Source: Agilicoccus flavus
Lineage (GTDB): Bacteria; Actinomycetota; Actinomycetes; Actinomycetales; Dermatophilaceae
Assembly (NCBI RefSeq): GCF_014857905.1
Contig: NZ_JACYXE010000007.1
Span: 1-64,000, forward strand
Length of the DNA stretch: 64,000 nucleotides
Reading direction: 5' to 3'
Shown: in pieces, positions 1 through 7,698 of the stretch
Position numbering within the stretch: the first letter of the stretch is position 1
How the letters are laid out: every line of letters starts with the position of its first letter
The notes under the pieces: generated by a model
What the model was told of the DNA's origin: nothing
The model's database searches: none
What the model saw: the letters and a program-made list of their open reading frames with translations, nothing else
Translations under genes and position numbers: made by a program

Positions 1-1
1 C

Positions 2-112
2 CACTTCAAGAACTGGAACGCCGTGCACACCGACTACCGCCGACCCTACGCCACATTCGCCAACGCAATTACCGCAACCATCGCGTTATACAATTACGCA
101 ACCGCATCTTGA
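2..112 (+). pseudogene. C-terminal end of an IS5-like (DDE_Tnp_4) transposase
   Basis: Frame 2 is open from the window edge to the TGA at 110-112 and ends in a peptide containing HFKNWNAVHTDYRRP and an aliphatic helix. This resembles the extreme C-terminus of DDE_Tnp_4/IS5-group transposases (F-K-x-W-x-x-x-H-T-D-Y-R-R-P). Only the last 36 codons are in the window, so neither completeness nor the left inverted repeat can be judged. Almost no sequence separates the stop codon from permease-like coding sequence, so the right IS end probably lies at about 113-122. Confidence 0.7.
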
Positions 113-960
113 ATAAGCCTCCGAGCCTCATCGTCATGTTCGGCCTTCTCGTGGTGCCCCTGTACCGCACCATCGAATGGAGCCTCGAACGGGTCAACTA
201 CGGAGAGGCGGGCACGTTCGTCGGCTTCGACAACTACGCGTTCGCCCTCGGCGACCCGCGTTTCCACAGCACGTTGTGGTTCACCACCGGGCTGACCATC
301 GTGTCGGCCGTCGTCATCGTCGTCCTCGCCTACGTCCTCGCGATCTTCGTCGACGGCCTGCGGCGGGCCCGGCCCCTGGTGCTCGGCATCATGCTCATCC
401 CGTACGTCCTGCCCCACGTCGTCGGTTCGGCGGCCTATTCGTGGCTGTTCGACCCCAACTTCGGCGGCCCCGCGGCGCTCGTGATCTCACGGCTCACGGG
501 CCAGGAGATCCTGTGGTTCACCGACGCGTGGCCCAACCGCCTACTCGTCATGTCCAACATCGTGTGGTCGATGCTGCCGTTCGCGATGCTCATGATCCTC
601 GCCGGCCTGCAGGGCGTGTCCGAGGACCTGCGTGAGGCCGCCGATCTCGACGGGGTCAACGCCTGGCAACGGCATTGGCACGTCATCATCCCGAGCATCC
701 GCGGCGTCATGGGCTTCGTGGGGCTCATCCTCACCATGGACATCTTCCGCGTCTTCGACAACCTCATCCCGCTGTCGCCGGCAGCGGTCCAGATCGGAAA
801 CGAATCGATGATGCTGTACATCTACAACATCGCCTTCCGCGAGGGCTCTCCGCAGCTCGGGCTCGGCAGTGCGGTGAGCGTCCTGACGATCCTCGTCATC
901 CTCGTCCTGCTCTACCCCTCGATCCGGGGCATCCTGCGGGAGGCGAGCGGTCGTGACTGA
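109..960 (+). CDS. ABC sugar-type transporter permease (MalF-like), probably 5'-truncated by an IS
   Basis: This is a MalF/UgpA-type inner membrane permease of a carbohydrate ABC importer. The first segment (VMFGLLVVPLYRTIEWSLER) is the end of a first transmembrane helix. It is followed by the usual GTFVGFDNYAF periplasmic motif, four to five more helices, and a coupling loop EAADLDGVNAWQRHWHVIIP (EAA motif) near residues 180-200. Family members usually carry 15-30 residues before helix 1. Here that part is missing and the frame runs back into IS sequence, so the start shown (TTG at 109) is arbitrary and ATG 136 is an alternative. The gene overlaps the next permease by 8 bp. No solute-binding protein or ATPase gene is in view. 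The protein may be non-functional unless translated from an IS-derived start. Confidence 0.75.
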   Translation: MNKPPSLIVMFGLLVVPLYRTIEWSLERVNYGEAGTFVGFDNYAFALGDPRFHSTLWFTTGLTIVSAVVIVVLAYVLAIFVDGLRRARPLVLGIMLIPYVLPHVVGSAAYSWLFDPNFGGPAALVISRLTGQEILWFTDAWPNRLLVMSNIVWSMLPFAMLMILAGLQGVSEDLREAADLDGVNAWQRHWHVIIPSIRGVMGFVGLILTMDIFRVFDNLIPLSPAAVQIGNESMMLYIYNIAFREGSPQLGLGSAVSVLTILVILVLLYPSIRGILREASGRD

Positions 961-1864
961 CACCGTCACAGGGGCCGCTGCCCCTGCCCTCGCACCCGGC
1001 ACGTCGAACCCCCGACGAGCCCGGCGCCCGCGTCCCCGCCGCCGCCGCGGCGGCCTGGGCTCGGCGTCCCGCGGCACGATCGTCGCCCTCGTCTGCCTGC
1101 TGTCGCTGCTGCCGTTCATCTGGACGGCGCTGTCGGTGACCAAGCCGGTCGACGTCGCCTTCGCGAACCCGCCGGTGCTGACCTACACGCCGACCTTCGC
1201 GTCGTTCGAGAACCTCTGGTACGCCACCGATTTCTACAAGTACCTCATCAACACGGTGATCATCGCCGTCATCAGCACCGCCGTGGCGCTGGCGATCGGA
1301 CTGCCCGCGGCCTACGCGCTGTCCCGGTACCCGGGGCCGGTCTCGGCGGGCCTGCTCATCCTCGCGCTCGTCTTCCGGGCGCTGCCCCGGCCGGCGGTGG
1401 TCCTCCCGATGTACGAGATCAGCAAGCAGCTCGGCATCTACGACACGACGTGGGCGATGGCGGCCGCCCTCATCGCGATCAATCAGCCGTTCAGCATCTG
1501 GCTGCTGCGCAACTTCTTCGCCGACATCCCCAAGGAACTCGACGAGGCCGCCATGATCGACGGCTGCACGCGTTTCCAGACCCTGCGGCGGATCATGCTG
1601 CCGCTCATGGGTCCGGGCATGCTGACCGCCGGGATCTTCATGTTCCTGTTCGCGTTCCAGGAGTACCTGACGGCCGCGATCCTCACGGACGTCAACGCGA
1701 AGACGGTGCCCGTGTTCATCGCGACCCAGCTGGGCCAGACGCTGCCGATGCTCCAGCAGGCGGGGGCGGCGACCATGCTGCTCACCCTGCCGGTCGTCGC
1801 CGCCGCGTTCCTGGCGCAGAAGTACCTCGTGGCCGGACTCGCGACCGGATCCGTCAAGGGCTGA
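953..1864 (+). CDS. ABC sugar-type transporter permease (MalG-like)
   Basis: This is the second permease of the carbohydrate importer (303 aa, normal length). An Arg/Pro-rich cytoplasmic N-terminus (RRARRPRPRRRRGG) precedes six predicted membrane helices. The coupling (EAA) loop reads LDEAAMIDGCTRFQTLRRIMLP near residues 195-216, where it would dock on the missing ATPase. The GTG start at 953 overlaps the upstream permease by 8 bp, indicating translational coupling. MalF/MalG pairs import sugars, polyols, glycerol phosphate and related compounds; nothing here fixes the substrate, but the downstream catabolic genes suggest a polyhydroxylated compound. Confidence 0.9.
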   Translation: MTDTVTGAAAPALAPGTSNPRRARRPRPRRRRGGLGSASRGTIVALVCLLSLLPFIWTALSVTKPVDVAFANPPVLTYTPTFASFENLWYATDFYKYLINTVIIAVISTAVALAIGLPAAYALSRYPGPVSAGLLILALVFRALPRPAVVLPMYEISKQLGIYDTTWAMAAALIAINQPFSIWLLRNFFADIPKELDEAAMIDGCTRFQTLRRIMLPLMGPGMLTAGIFMFLFAFQEYLTAAILTDVNAKTVPVFIATQLGQTLPMLQQAGAATMLLTLPVVAAAFLAQKYLVAGLATGSVKG

Positions 1865-1865
1865 C

Positions 1866-2615
1866 GTGCCGCTGGTCCTGCTGCCGGGCATGAACTGCTC
1901 GCCCCGGCTCTGGGAGGAGGTCGCCGACCTCCTCCCGGAGCCGGTCGAGGTCGTCGCCCCGCACCTGCCGGGGACGTCGATCGACGACGCGGTGGCCCGG
2001 CTGGCGGCGACCCTGCCCGACCGGTTCGCGCTGGCCGGGCTGTCGCTCGGCGGCATCGTCGCCATGGCGATGGCCCGGCTGTTGCCGGCGGGCCGGATCG
2101 AACGCCTGGCCCTGCTCGACACCAACGCCCGGCCACCGACGCCGGGCCAGATGGGCGGCTGGACCGCAGCCCTGGCCGACCTCGACGGGGGCACGCGGCC
2201 ACGCGACGTGCAGCGGAGCCTGCTGCCCCTGCTGCTGGGCCCGGGCGCCGCCGCCGACCCCCGCCTCGTGGCCTCGACCCTCGACATGGCGGACGAGGTC
2301 GGCCCGGCCAGGCTGGCCGACCAGCTGCGCCTCCAGCTCACGCGGGTCGACGAACGGCCGCGGCTGGCCCGGATCGGGGTCCCCGCCCTCGTGCTCACCG
2401 GCGCGGACGACGCGCTCTGCCCGCTCGCCCGGCACGAGGAGATCGCCGCCCTCGTCCCGGGCGCGCGGCTCGCCGTCGTTCCCGGCGCCGGGCATCTGTC
2501 GCCCCTGGAGCGGCCGGCGGAGGTCGCCGCCGAGCTGACCGCCTGGCTGGCCCGCCCTGAGGAGGGCCGGCCGGGCGGGGCTCGGAGGGAGGGGCGGTCG
2601 GAGGGCGGTCAGTGA
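1866..2615 (+). CDS. alpha/beta hydrolase
   Basis: This 249-aa protein has the alpha/beta-hydrolase fold. The nucleophile elbow GLSLGG places Ser60 as nucleophile, an acidic residue lies in LTGADDALCPL, and the catalytic His is in PGAGHLSPLERP. The N-terminal LLPGMNCSPRLW resembles the oxyanion region (LLPG) of small esterase/lactonase-like hydrolases. The GTG start at 1866 lies one base after the permease stop, so it belongs to the transporter operon and probably hydrolyses an ester, lactone or thioester of the imported substrate. It converges on the aldolase gene with only 3 bp between stop codons. The substrate cannot be named. Confidence 0.85.
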   Translation: MPLVLLPGMNCSPRLWEEVADLLPEPVEVVAPHLPGTSIDDAVARLAATLPDRFALAGLSLGGIVAMAMARLLPAGRIERLALLDTNARPPTPGQMGGWTAALADLDGGTRPRDVQRSLLPLLLGPGAAADPRLVASTLDMADEVGPARLADQLRLQLTRVDERPRLARIGVPALVLTGADDALCPLARHEEIAALVPGARLAVVPGAGHLSPLERPAEVAAELTAWLARPEEGRPGGARREGRSEGGQ

Positions 2616-2618
2616 GTG

Positions 2619-3377
2619 TCAGTCGGTGTCGGTCGGCCGGGTCAGGTCGGTGAACGCCTCCATCAGCACCGACGTGAGGTTGTAGACGACGACCTGGGCG
2701 CCGTCCTCGAGCGCCGCCGCGGCCCTGGCGCGCGAGCCGACGATGTCGAGGCGCGCCTTGCCCCCGGCCCGGCCCGCGGCGTGGATGCGCCGGCAGGACT
2801 CCTCCGGGGTCGGGTCCCCCGGGCCGCTGGAGGCGGCGAGGTCGGCCACCCCGATCATGTAGCCGTCGAGGCCGTCGACCGCCATGATCGCGTCGGCGTT
2901 CGCCGCGGAGGCGGGCGACTCGGGCATCGCGAGGACGAGGGTGCCGCGGGCGTACCGGGCCTTGTGGTCGGCCGCCGACACGTTCCCGTATCCGCCGGCC
3001 CGCCCGTACGTGGCGAAGCCGCGCTCGCCGAGCGGCGGGTAGTGGCAGGCCGCGACGAGGTCCCGGGCCTGCTCGGGGGTGTCGACGTGCGGGGCGAGGA
3101 TGCCGGACGCGCCGGCGTCGAGGGCGCGCAGGATCAGCGCGCGCTCGCCCTCACCGACCCGCACGACGACCTCGACGCCGTGCACCTGCGCGAGCGCGAT
3201 GTGCGCACGGAGCACGGTGACGTCGGCCGGGCCGTGCTCGCAGTCGAGCAGCACGAAGTCGTGGCCGGCCACGGCGAGCATCTCGACGATCTCCTCGCAC
3301 GGAAGACGCACGAGCGCGCCCACGAGGCGTTCGCCCGCGCGGACGCGCGCGGCGAGGTCCAGCGGCAGGCGGCTCAC
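2619..3377 (-). CDS. HpcH/HpaI-family class II aldolase
   Basis: This is a metal-dependent retro-aldolase of the HpcH/HpaI (2-keto-3-deoxy-glucarate / 4-hydroxy-2-oxoheptanedioate aldolase) family, 252 aa. Landmarks are LLDCEHGP (catalytic His48), VVRVG (Arg73, carboxylate binding), GILAPHVDT, PLGERGF, and the metal ligands Glu153 (MPES) and Asp179 (GVADLA). Such enzymes cleave 4-hydroxy-2-keto acids to pyruvate (or an oxoacid) plus an aldehyde. The GTG start overlaps the SDR stop as GTGA, so it is the last gene of the coupled hdh-like/SDR/aldolase operon and probably performs the carbon-carbon cleavage of the pathway. A longer in-frame extension upstream is antisense to the SDR and was discarded. 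Confidence 0.9.
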   Translation of the reverse strand: MSRLPLDLAARVRAGERLVGALVRLPCEEIVEMLAVAGHDFVLLDCEHGPADVTVLRAHIALAQVHGVEVVVRVGEGERALILRALDAGASGILAPHVDTPEQARDLVAACHYPPLGERGFATYGRAGGYGNVSAADHKARYARGTLVLAMPESPASAANADAIMAVDGLDGYMIGVADLAASSGPGDPTPEESCRRIHAAGRAGGKARLDIVGSRARAAAALEDGAQVVVYNLTSVLMEAFTDLTRPTDTD

Positions 3378-4129
3378 GCGATCATCCCCGCCGAGAGGTC
3401 GACGTCGGCGCCCGTCATGCCGGGGATGCCGAGCATGGCCACGAGCGCCTCGCCCACCTCGTCCTCGGTGACCATCCGGCCCATGCCCGCCCGTCCGACG
3501 AACGCGTCGCGGGCCTGCGCGTAGGTGACCCCGGTGCGCTCGGCCTCGCCGCGGAAGTTCCGGTCCATCCGGGCCCCGTCCACGGGCCCGGGCGACAACG
3601 TGTTGACCCGGACCCCGCAGTCGCCGAGCTCCCAGGCGAGCGTCCGTGTGAGGCCGATGACGGCCATCTTCGACGCCGCGCACGGGGTGCGCCGCGCCAG
3701 CGGCCGCTTCCCGGTGACGGACGCGATGTTGACGATGTCCCCGGCGCCGCGCCCGATCATCCCCGGCAGGAGCGCCCGGCACATGAGGAAGACGCCGCGG
3801 ACGTTGATGTCGAAGACCTCGTCCCACTGCTCGGGCGTGATGTCGGTGATGGGGGCCACCGGCCCGCCGACCCCCGCGTTGTTGACGAGGACGTCGACCG
3901 GGACGTCGGCGAGCTCCCGCGCGAGCGCGTCGACCTGGTCGGCGTCGGCGACGTCGCACGTGCGCACGAGCGGCTCACCCGGCAGCTCCGCCGCGATCGC
4001 CTCGAGCGGCCCGGGCCGCCTCCCGACGAGGACGAGGTCGGCCCCGGCGGCCGCGAGGTGCCGCGCCATCGACGCCCCGAGGCCGTTGCCCGCGCCCGAG
4101 ACGAGGGCCCGCCGGCCGGTGAGGCTCAT
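3374..4129 (-). CDS. short-chain dehydrogenase/reductase with Cys in place of the catalytic Tyr
   Basis: This is a Rossmann-fold SDR of 251 aa. The cofactor motif is SGAGNGLGASMA near residue 12. D58-type and NNAG motifs (LVNNAGVGG) follow, and NIASVTGKR carries the catalytic Ser. The usual Y-x-x-x-K is C-A-A-S-K: the codon at 3682-3680 is TGC (Cys150) where close relatives have TAC, with Lys154 kept. The rest, including LSPGPVDG and a C-terminal GADVDLSAGM, is intact. ATG 4129 was chosen because it overlaps the upstream stop as ATGA. It would oxidise a secondary alcohol in this pathway, but the Tyr loss may impair it. A TAC-to-TGC change could also be a sequencing error. Confidence 0.88.
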   Translation of the reverse strand: MSLTGRRALVSGAGNGLGASMARHLAAAGADLVLVGRRPGPLEAIAAELPGEPLVRTCDVADADQVDALARELADVPVDVLVNNAGVGGPVAPITDITPEQWDEVFDINVRGVFLMCRALLPGMIGRGAGDIVNIASVTGKRPLARRTPCAASKMAVIGLTRTLAWELGDCGVRVNTLSPGPVDGARMDRNFRGEAERTGVTYAQARDAFVGRAGMGRMVTEDEVGEALVAMLGIPGMTGADVDLSAGMIA

Positions 4130-5451
4130 GCGGGGGCCTTCTCGCCGGTGACGGCCTCGATCCACTCGACGCGGTCTCCGAGGTGCCGGGCGGCGCGGGC
4201 GTCGCCCGAGCGGGCGTGGCCCTCAAACAGCTCCACGCGGGCGGCGCGACCGCACACCCGGCCGAGCTCGCCGCTCGACCCCGGGTCACGGATCTCCTGG
4301 TAGGTGCACGTCTTGAGGTACTTGCCGACCCACAACCCGCCCGTGTACCGGGCCGCGCCCAGGGTGGGCAGGACGTGGTTCGTCCCGATCACCTTGTCGC
4401 CGTACGAGACGCACGTGTTCTCGCCGAGGAAGAGGGCGCCGTAGTCGTGCATCCGCTCCAGCGCCTCGCGCGGCTCGCGCGTGAACACCTGGACGTGCTC
4501 GGAGGCGATCTCGTCGCCGATCTGCCACAGCTCGTCCATGTCGTCGGCGATGACGATGCGTCCGTAGTCACGCCAGGCGTCGCCGGCGATGTCCTTCGTC
4601 GACAGGCCGGGCAGGATCTCGTCGACGAGGCGCTCGACCTCCTCGGCCAGCGCGTCGCTCGTCGTGACGAGCACGGCGGGGGAGTCGGGGCCGTGCTCGG
4701 CCTGGCTGAGCAGGTCGACCGCGATGAGGAACGGGTCGGCCGCGTCGTCGGCGAGGATGAGGATCTCGGTCGGCCCGGCGAAGAGGTCGATGCCGATCTC
4801 GCCGTAGAGCTGCCGCTTGGCCTCGGCGACGTAGGCGTTCCCGGGGCCGGCGATGAAGCGGACGGGCTCCATGAAGTCGGTGCCCAGCGCCATCGCCGCC
4901 ACCGCCTGGACGCCGCCGAGGACGTAGATCTCGTCGGCGCCGGCCAGGTGCATCGCCGCGATCGTCGCGGCCGGGATCTCGCCGCGGATGGGCGGCGTGC
5001 ACGCCACGACCCGCTCGACGCCCGCGACCTTGGCCGTGCTGATCGTCATGTGCGCGGAGGCGGTCAGGGGGTACCGGCCGCCGGGGATGTAGGCGCCCGC
5101 CGAGGTCACGGGCACGTGCCGGTGCCCGAGGAAGACGCCGGGCAGGGTCTCGACCTCGACGTCGCGCATCGAGTCGCGCTGGACCTGGGCGAACCCGCGG
5201 ACCTGGTCCTGGACGTACCGGATGTCGTCGACGACCTGCTGCGGCAGGGATGCCATGAGCTCCTCGATGCGTTCCGGGGACAGCCGGAAGTGCTCCGGCG
5301 ACCACCGGTCGAACGTCTCGGAGTATTCGCGAACGGCCTGCGACCCCCGCGTCCGGACGTCCGCTAGGATGCCGCTCACGCGTTCTTGGACATCGGCCGC
5401 CGCCGTGTCGGCGAACGTCTTGGTCCGCCCCTGCTTGTGGATCCTGGCCAC
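4126..5451 (-). CDS. histidinol dehydrogenase-like NAD-dependent alcohol dehydrogenase (catabolic paralogue)
   Basis: This 441-aa protein belongs to the HisD superfamily, zinc enzymes that oxidise an alcohol to a carboxylate with two NAD. Visible landmarks are GAYIPGGRYPLTASAHM, FIAGPGNAYVAEAKRQLYG, LFAGPTEILILAD, the zinc ligands in LLSQAEHGPDSPA, the catalytic Glu-His in ASEHVQVF, and GTNHVLPTLGAARYTGG. The C-terminal HARSGD carries the last metal ligand, with a three-residue contraction before it relative to relatives. No other histidine-biosynthesis gene is nearby; its partners are an SDR and an aldolase. It therefore resembles the HpsN (sulfopropanediol 3-dehydrogenase-like) paralogues of catabolic clusters rather than biosynthetic HisD. 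The GTG start has GAGGGAG 5 nt upstream. Confidence 0.88.
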   Translation of the reverse strand: MARIHKQGRTKTFADTAAADVQERVSGILADVRTRGSQAVREYSETFDRWSPEHFRLSPERIEELMASLPQQVVDDIRYVQDQVRGFAQVQRDSMRDVEVETLPGVFLGHRHVPVTSAGAYIPGGRYPLTASAHMTISTAKVAGVERVVACTPPIRGEIPAATIAAMHLAGADEIYVLGGVQAVAAMALGTDFMEPVRFIAGPGNAYVAEAKRQLYGEIGIDLFAGPTEILILADDAADPFLIAVDLLSQAEHGPDSPAVLVTTSDALAEEVERLVDEILPGLSTKDIAGDAWRDYGRIVIADDMDELWQIGDEIASEHVQVFTREPREALERMHDYGALFLGENTCVSYGDKVIGTNHVLPTLGAARYTGGLWVGKYLKTCTYQEIRDPGSSGELGRVCGRAARVELFEGHARSGDARAARHLGDRVEWIEAVTGEKAPA

Positions 5452-5468
5452 GTCAACTCCCTCGTCGG

Positions 5469-5478
5469 CATACGTATG
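5469..5478. promoter_or_regulatory. candidate LacI-family operator between the hdh-like gene and lacI
   Basis: CATACGTATG is a perfect 10-bp palindrome between the divergent hdh-like gene (start 5451) and the LacI regulator (start 5593). The wider GCATACGTATGTAGTC matches the site before the SnoaL-like gene (6637-6652) at 12 of 16 positions. The location suits repression of both flanking genes. Confidence 0.5.
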
Positions 5479-5592
5479 TAGTCATGAAAGTCCGTCGACG
5501 CCGGTTCGTCAACACATGCCCCCCGCGGTCGTAAGCTGGACGCCGGAGCGGGCCCCCCGTTCGGTTCACGCAGGCCGCGAGAGGTGCCCCGG

Positions 5593-6591
5593 ATGGTGAC
5601 CAGTCACGACGTCGCACGCCTGGCGGGGGTGTCGCAGCCGACCGTCTCGCGCGCCCTGCGCGGCGACGCCCGGGTGTCGGCGGCGACGCGGGCCAAGGTC
5701 GAGCGGGCCGTCGCCGAGCTGGGCTACGTGCCGAGCGCCACGGGCCGCGCCCTGTCGATGGGCCGCTCCTACCGGGTCGGCCTGCTCGTCACCGACCTCG
5801 AGAACCAGTTCTACCCCCACCTCATCGCGCCGGTGCACGACACCCTCGGCCACCTGGGTTACGAGCTCATCCTCATGACCGACCACCACGACCGGGGGCC
5901 GGTGACCTCGCGGATCCGGGCCCTCGGTCTGGACGGCGTCATCCTCGCGACGTCGTCGACCGACTCGCCCGTGCCGGTCCGGCTGCGGGATCAGGGCATC
6001 CCGTTCGTCTACTTCAACCGGGTGGGCGACGCCGTCGACGCCGACCGGGTCACGTCGGATCCGGTTCCCGGCGTCTCCGCGATGGTCGACCGGCTGGCCG
6101 AGGAGGGCCACACGAGGATCGGCGCGATCTTCGGCCCGACGAACGCGAGCACGGGCCTCGCCCGGGCGGCCGCCCTGCGCCGCGCGCTGGCCTCCCACGG
6201 GCTCGCCGTCCACCCCTCTCTCGAGGTCACCGGCCCGTTCGAGGCGATCACCGGGCGGGAGGGCCTGCGCGTCCTGTGGGAGGCGCCGGTCAAGCCGACG
6301 GCCGTGGTGTGCGCCAACGACGTCGTCGCGCTGGGCGCCTTCAACGGGGCGGCCGACATGGGGCTGGACATCCCCGGCGACGTCTCGATCCTCGGCTTCG
6401 ACGACCTGCCCGAGGCCTCCTGGCCCGTCTTCGACCTCAGCACGGTGGCGTTCGACCTACGGGGCATGGCGAGCACCGCCGCGACCCTGCTGGCACGTCG
6501 GATCGGGGATCCCGGCGCGCCCGTCGAGCACCACTCCTTCCCCACCCGGTTCGTCGAGCGCGGGTCCCTGGCCCCTCCCCGAACCACCTGA
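5593..6591 (+). CDS. LacI-family transcriptional regulator
   Basis: This 332-aa repressor-type protein has an N-terminal helix-turn-helix plus hinge (SHDVARLAGVSQPTVSRAL, then LGYVPSATGRALSMGRS) and a periplasmic-binding-protein-like ligand domain (VGLLVTDLENQFYPHLI ... GILGFDDLPEA-type C-terminal region). ATG 5593 was preferred over GTG 5584 because GAGAGG lies 8 nt upstream. It sits between the reverse hdh-like/SDR/aldolase operon and the forward SnoaL/bicupin/nitrilase operon, with a matching GCATACG element in both intergenic regions. It probably controls both operons and responds to a pathway intermediate. Confidence 0.92.
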   Translation: MVTSHDVARLAGVSQPTVSRALRGDARVSAATRAKVERAVAELGYVPSATGRALSMGRSYRVGLLVTDLENQFYPHLIAPVHDTLGHLGYELILMTDHHDRGPVTSRIRALGLDGVILATSSTDSPVPVRLRDQGIPFVYFNRVGDAVDADRVTSDPVPGVSAMVDRLAEEGHTRIGAIFGPTNASTGLARAAALRRALASHGLAVHPSLEVTGPFEAITGREGLRVLWEAPVKPTAVVCANDVVALGAFNGAADMGLDIPGDVSILGFDDLPEASWPVFDLSTVAFDLRGMASTAATLLARRIGDPGAPVEHHSFPTRFVERGSLAPPRTT

Positions 6592-6636
6592 CCCGGGCAC
6601 CCGGATCGAGAGAAGGGCGTTATTGCCTCGGTCCAT

Positions 6637-6652
6637 GCATACGCATACACTC
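6637..6652. promoter_or_regulatory. candidate second LacI-family operator before the SnoaL-like operon
   Basis: GCATACGCATACACTC repeats the GCATACG core of the palindrome in the lacI/hdh intergenic region and lies 37 bp before the ATG at 6689. That position overlaps where a promoter should be. Only half of the palindrome is well kept. Confidence 0.4.
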
Positions 6653-6688
6653 GACTGCGGACGATCATTACCCCTGCTCGAGGACAAC

Positions 6689-7687
6689 ATGACTCTGCGC
6701 GACGTCGCCTACTTGCCTTACGCCGACCCGGACGACTTCATCCGTGAGGTGACCGACCTCATCTGGGTGCAACGGGACATCTCGCACATCTATGACAACT
6801 ACGAGCCGAACTCGATCGTCCACGGCCCGCTCGGCACCGCGACCGGGGTCGAGCAGGTCGTGCAGGGCAGCATGATGCGGATCGCGCAGACGCCCAGCCA
6901 CGTGGGGCAGGCCGAGGACGTCATCTGGGAGGCGCGCGGGGACGACGCGTTCCTCAGCTCCCACCTCGTCCTCGGCATCGACCCGATCCCCACGACCACC
7001 GGCCTCGTGACGGTGCGGAGCCGGACCATCGCGAACTGCCTCTACCGCCGCGGCCGCATGGTCGAGGAGTGGGTGGTGCGGGACAGCCTCGCGCACTGCC
7101 TGCAGATGGGCATCGACCCGGCGCAGGCGGCCCGGGCCGCGACGTTCGTCGGGTACACCCCCGGCTTCTCCGAGCCCCCGCCTCAGGACGTGCTCGCGTG
7201 CGGCGACTCCGGGCCGCGCCCCGACGACCACCGGGCCGAGTGCGAGACCGTCCTCGCGATGATCGACGGCGTCTGGAACCGGCGCAACCTCTCGCTGGTC
7301 GGCGAGTACTTCGAGCGCGACCTCGTCCTGTCGACCGTGGGCGACCGCACCGTCGTGCGTCCGCACGGCTATCAGGAGGACTTCCTCCGCCTCATCCAGG
7401 CCTTCCCCGACGCGGTGTTCGAGGTGCGCGACGTCCAGACCCACCACGCCGAGCGGTACGGCGGCCTGCGCGTCGCGGTCGTGTGGAAGATGGTCGGCCG
7501 GTACACCGGCGTCGCCGACTACGGCCCGTTGACCGGGGAGCGCATCGAGCTGCTCGGGGTGTCCCAGTTCCAGTTCCACCGCGGACGGATCGTCCGCGAG
7601 GTCCGCATCTTCGACACCGTCGGGCTCATCGCCCAGATCGACGCCACGCGCGGCGAGCGCGAGTTCGTCTTCGACAACCTCTACTGA
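6689..7687 (+). CDS. protein with two tandem SnoaL-like (NTF2-fold) domains
   Basis: This 332-aa protein has two NTF2/SnoaL-like halves. The first half (about residues 1-160) contains DDFIREVTDLIWVQRDISHIYDNY and a conserved DSLAHCLQMG. The second half (about 185-330) contains LAMIDGVWNRRNLSLVGEYF, AFPDAVFEVRDVQ and RIELLGVSQFQFHRGRIV. Such domains often act as polyketide-type cyclases, isomerases or dehydratases, or as small-molecule binders. ATG 6689 was chosen, with GAGGA upstream and the candidate operator just before it; an earlier in-frame TTG at 6623 would place the operator inside the gene. The stop overlaps the next gene's potential start (TGATG). The substrate is unknown. Confidence 0.8.
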   Translation: MTLRDVAYLPYADPDDFIREVTDLIWVQRDISHIYDNYEPNSIVHGPLGTATGVEQVVQGSMMRIAQTPSHVGQAEDVIWEARGDDAFLSSHLVLGIDPIPTTTGLVTVRSRTIANCLYRRGRMVEEWVVRDSLAHCLQMGIDPAQAARAATFVGYTPGFSEPPPQDVLACGDSGPRPDDHRAECETVLAMIDGVWNRRNLSLVGEYFERDLVLSTVGDRTVVRPHGYQEDFLRLIQAFPDAVFEVRDVQTHHAERYGGLRVAVVWKMVGRYTGVADYGPLTGERIELLGVSQFQFHRGRIVREVRIFDTVGLIAQIDATRGEREFVFDNLY

Positions 7688-7698
7688 TGGAGAGCGAC

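Noticed and set aside
4126-5451. Biosynthetic histidinol dehydrogenase (hisD)
   Set aside because: No other his gene is adjacent. It is coupled to an SDR and an aldolase and is divergent from a LacI regulator, so a catabolic paralogue is likelier.
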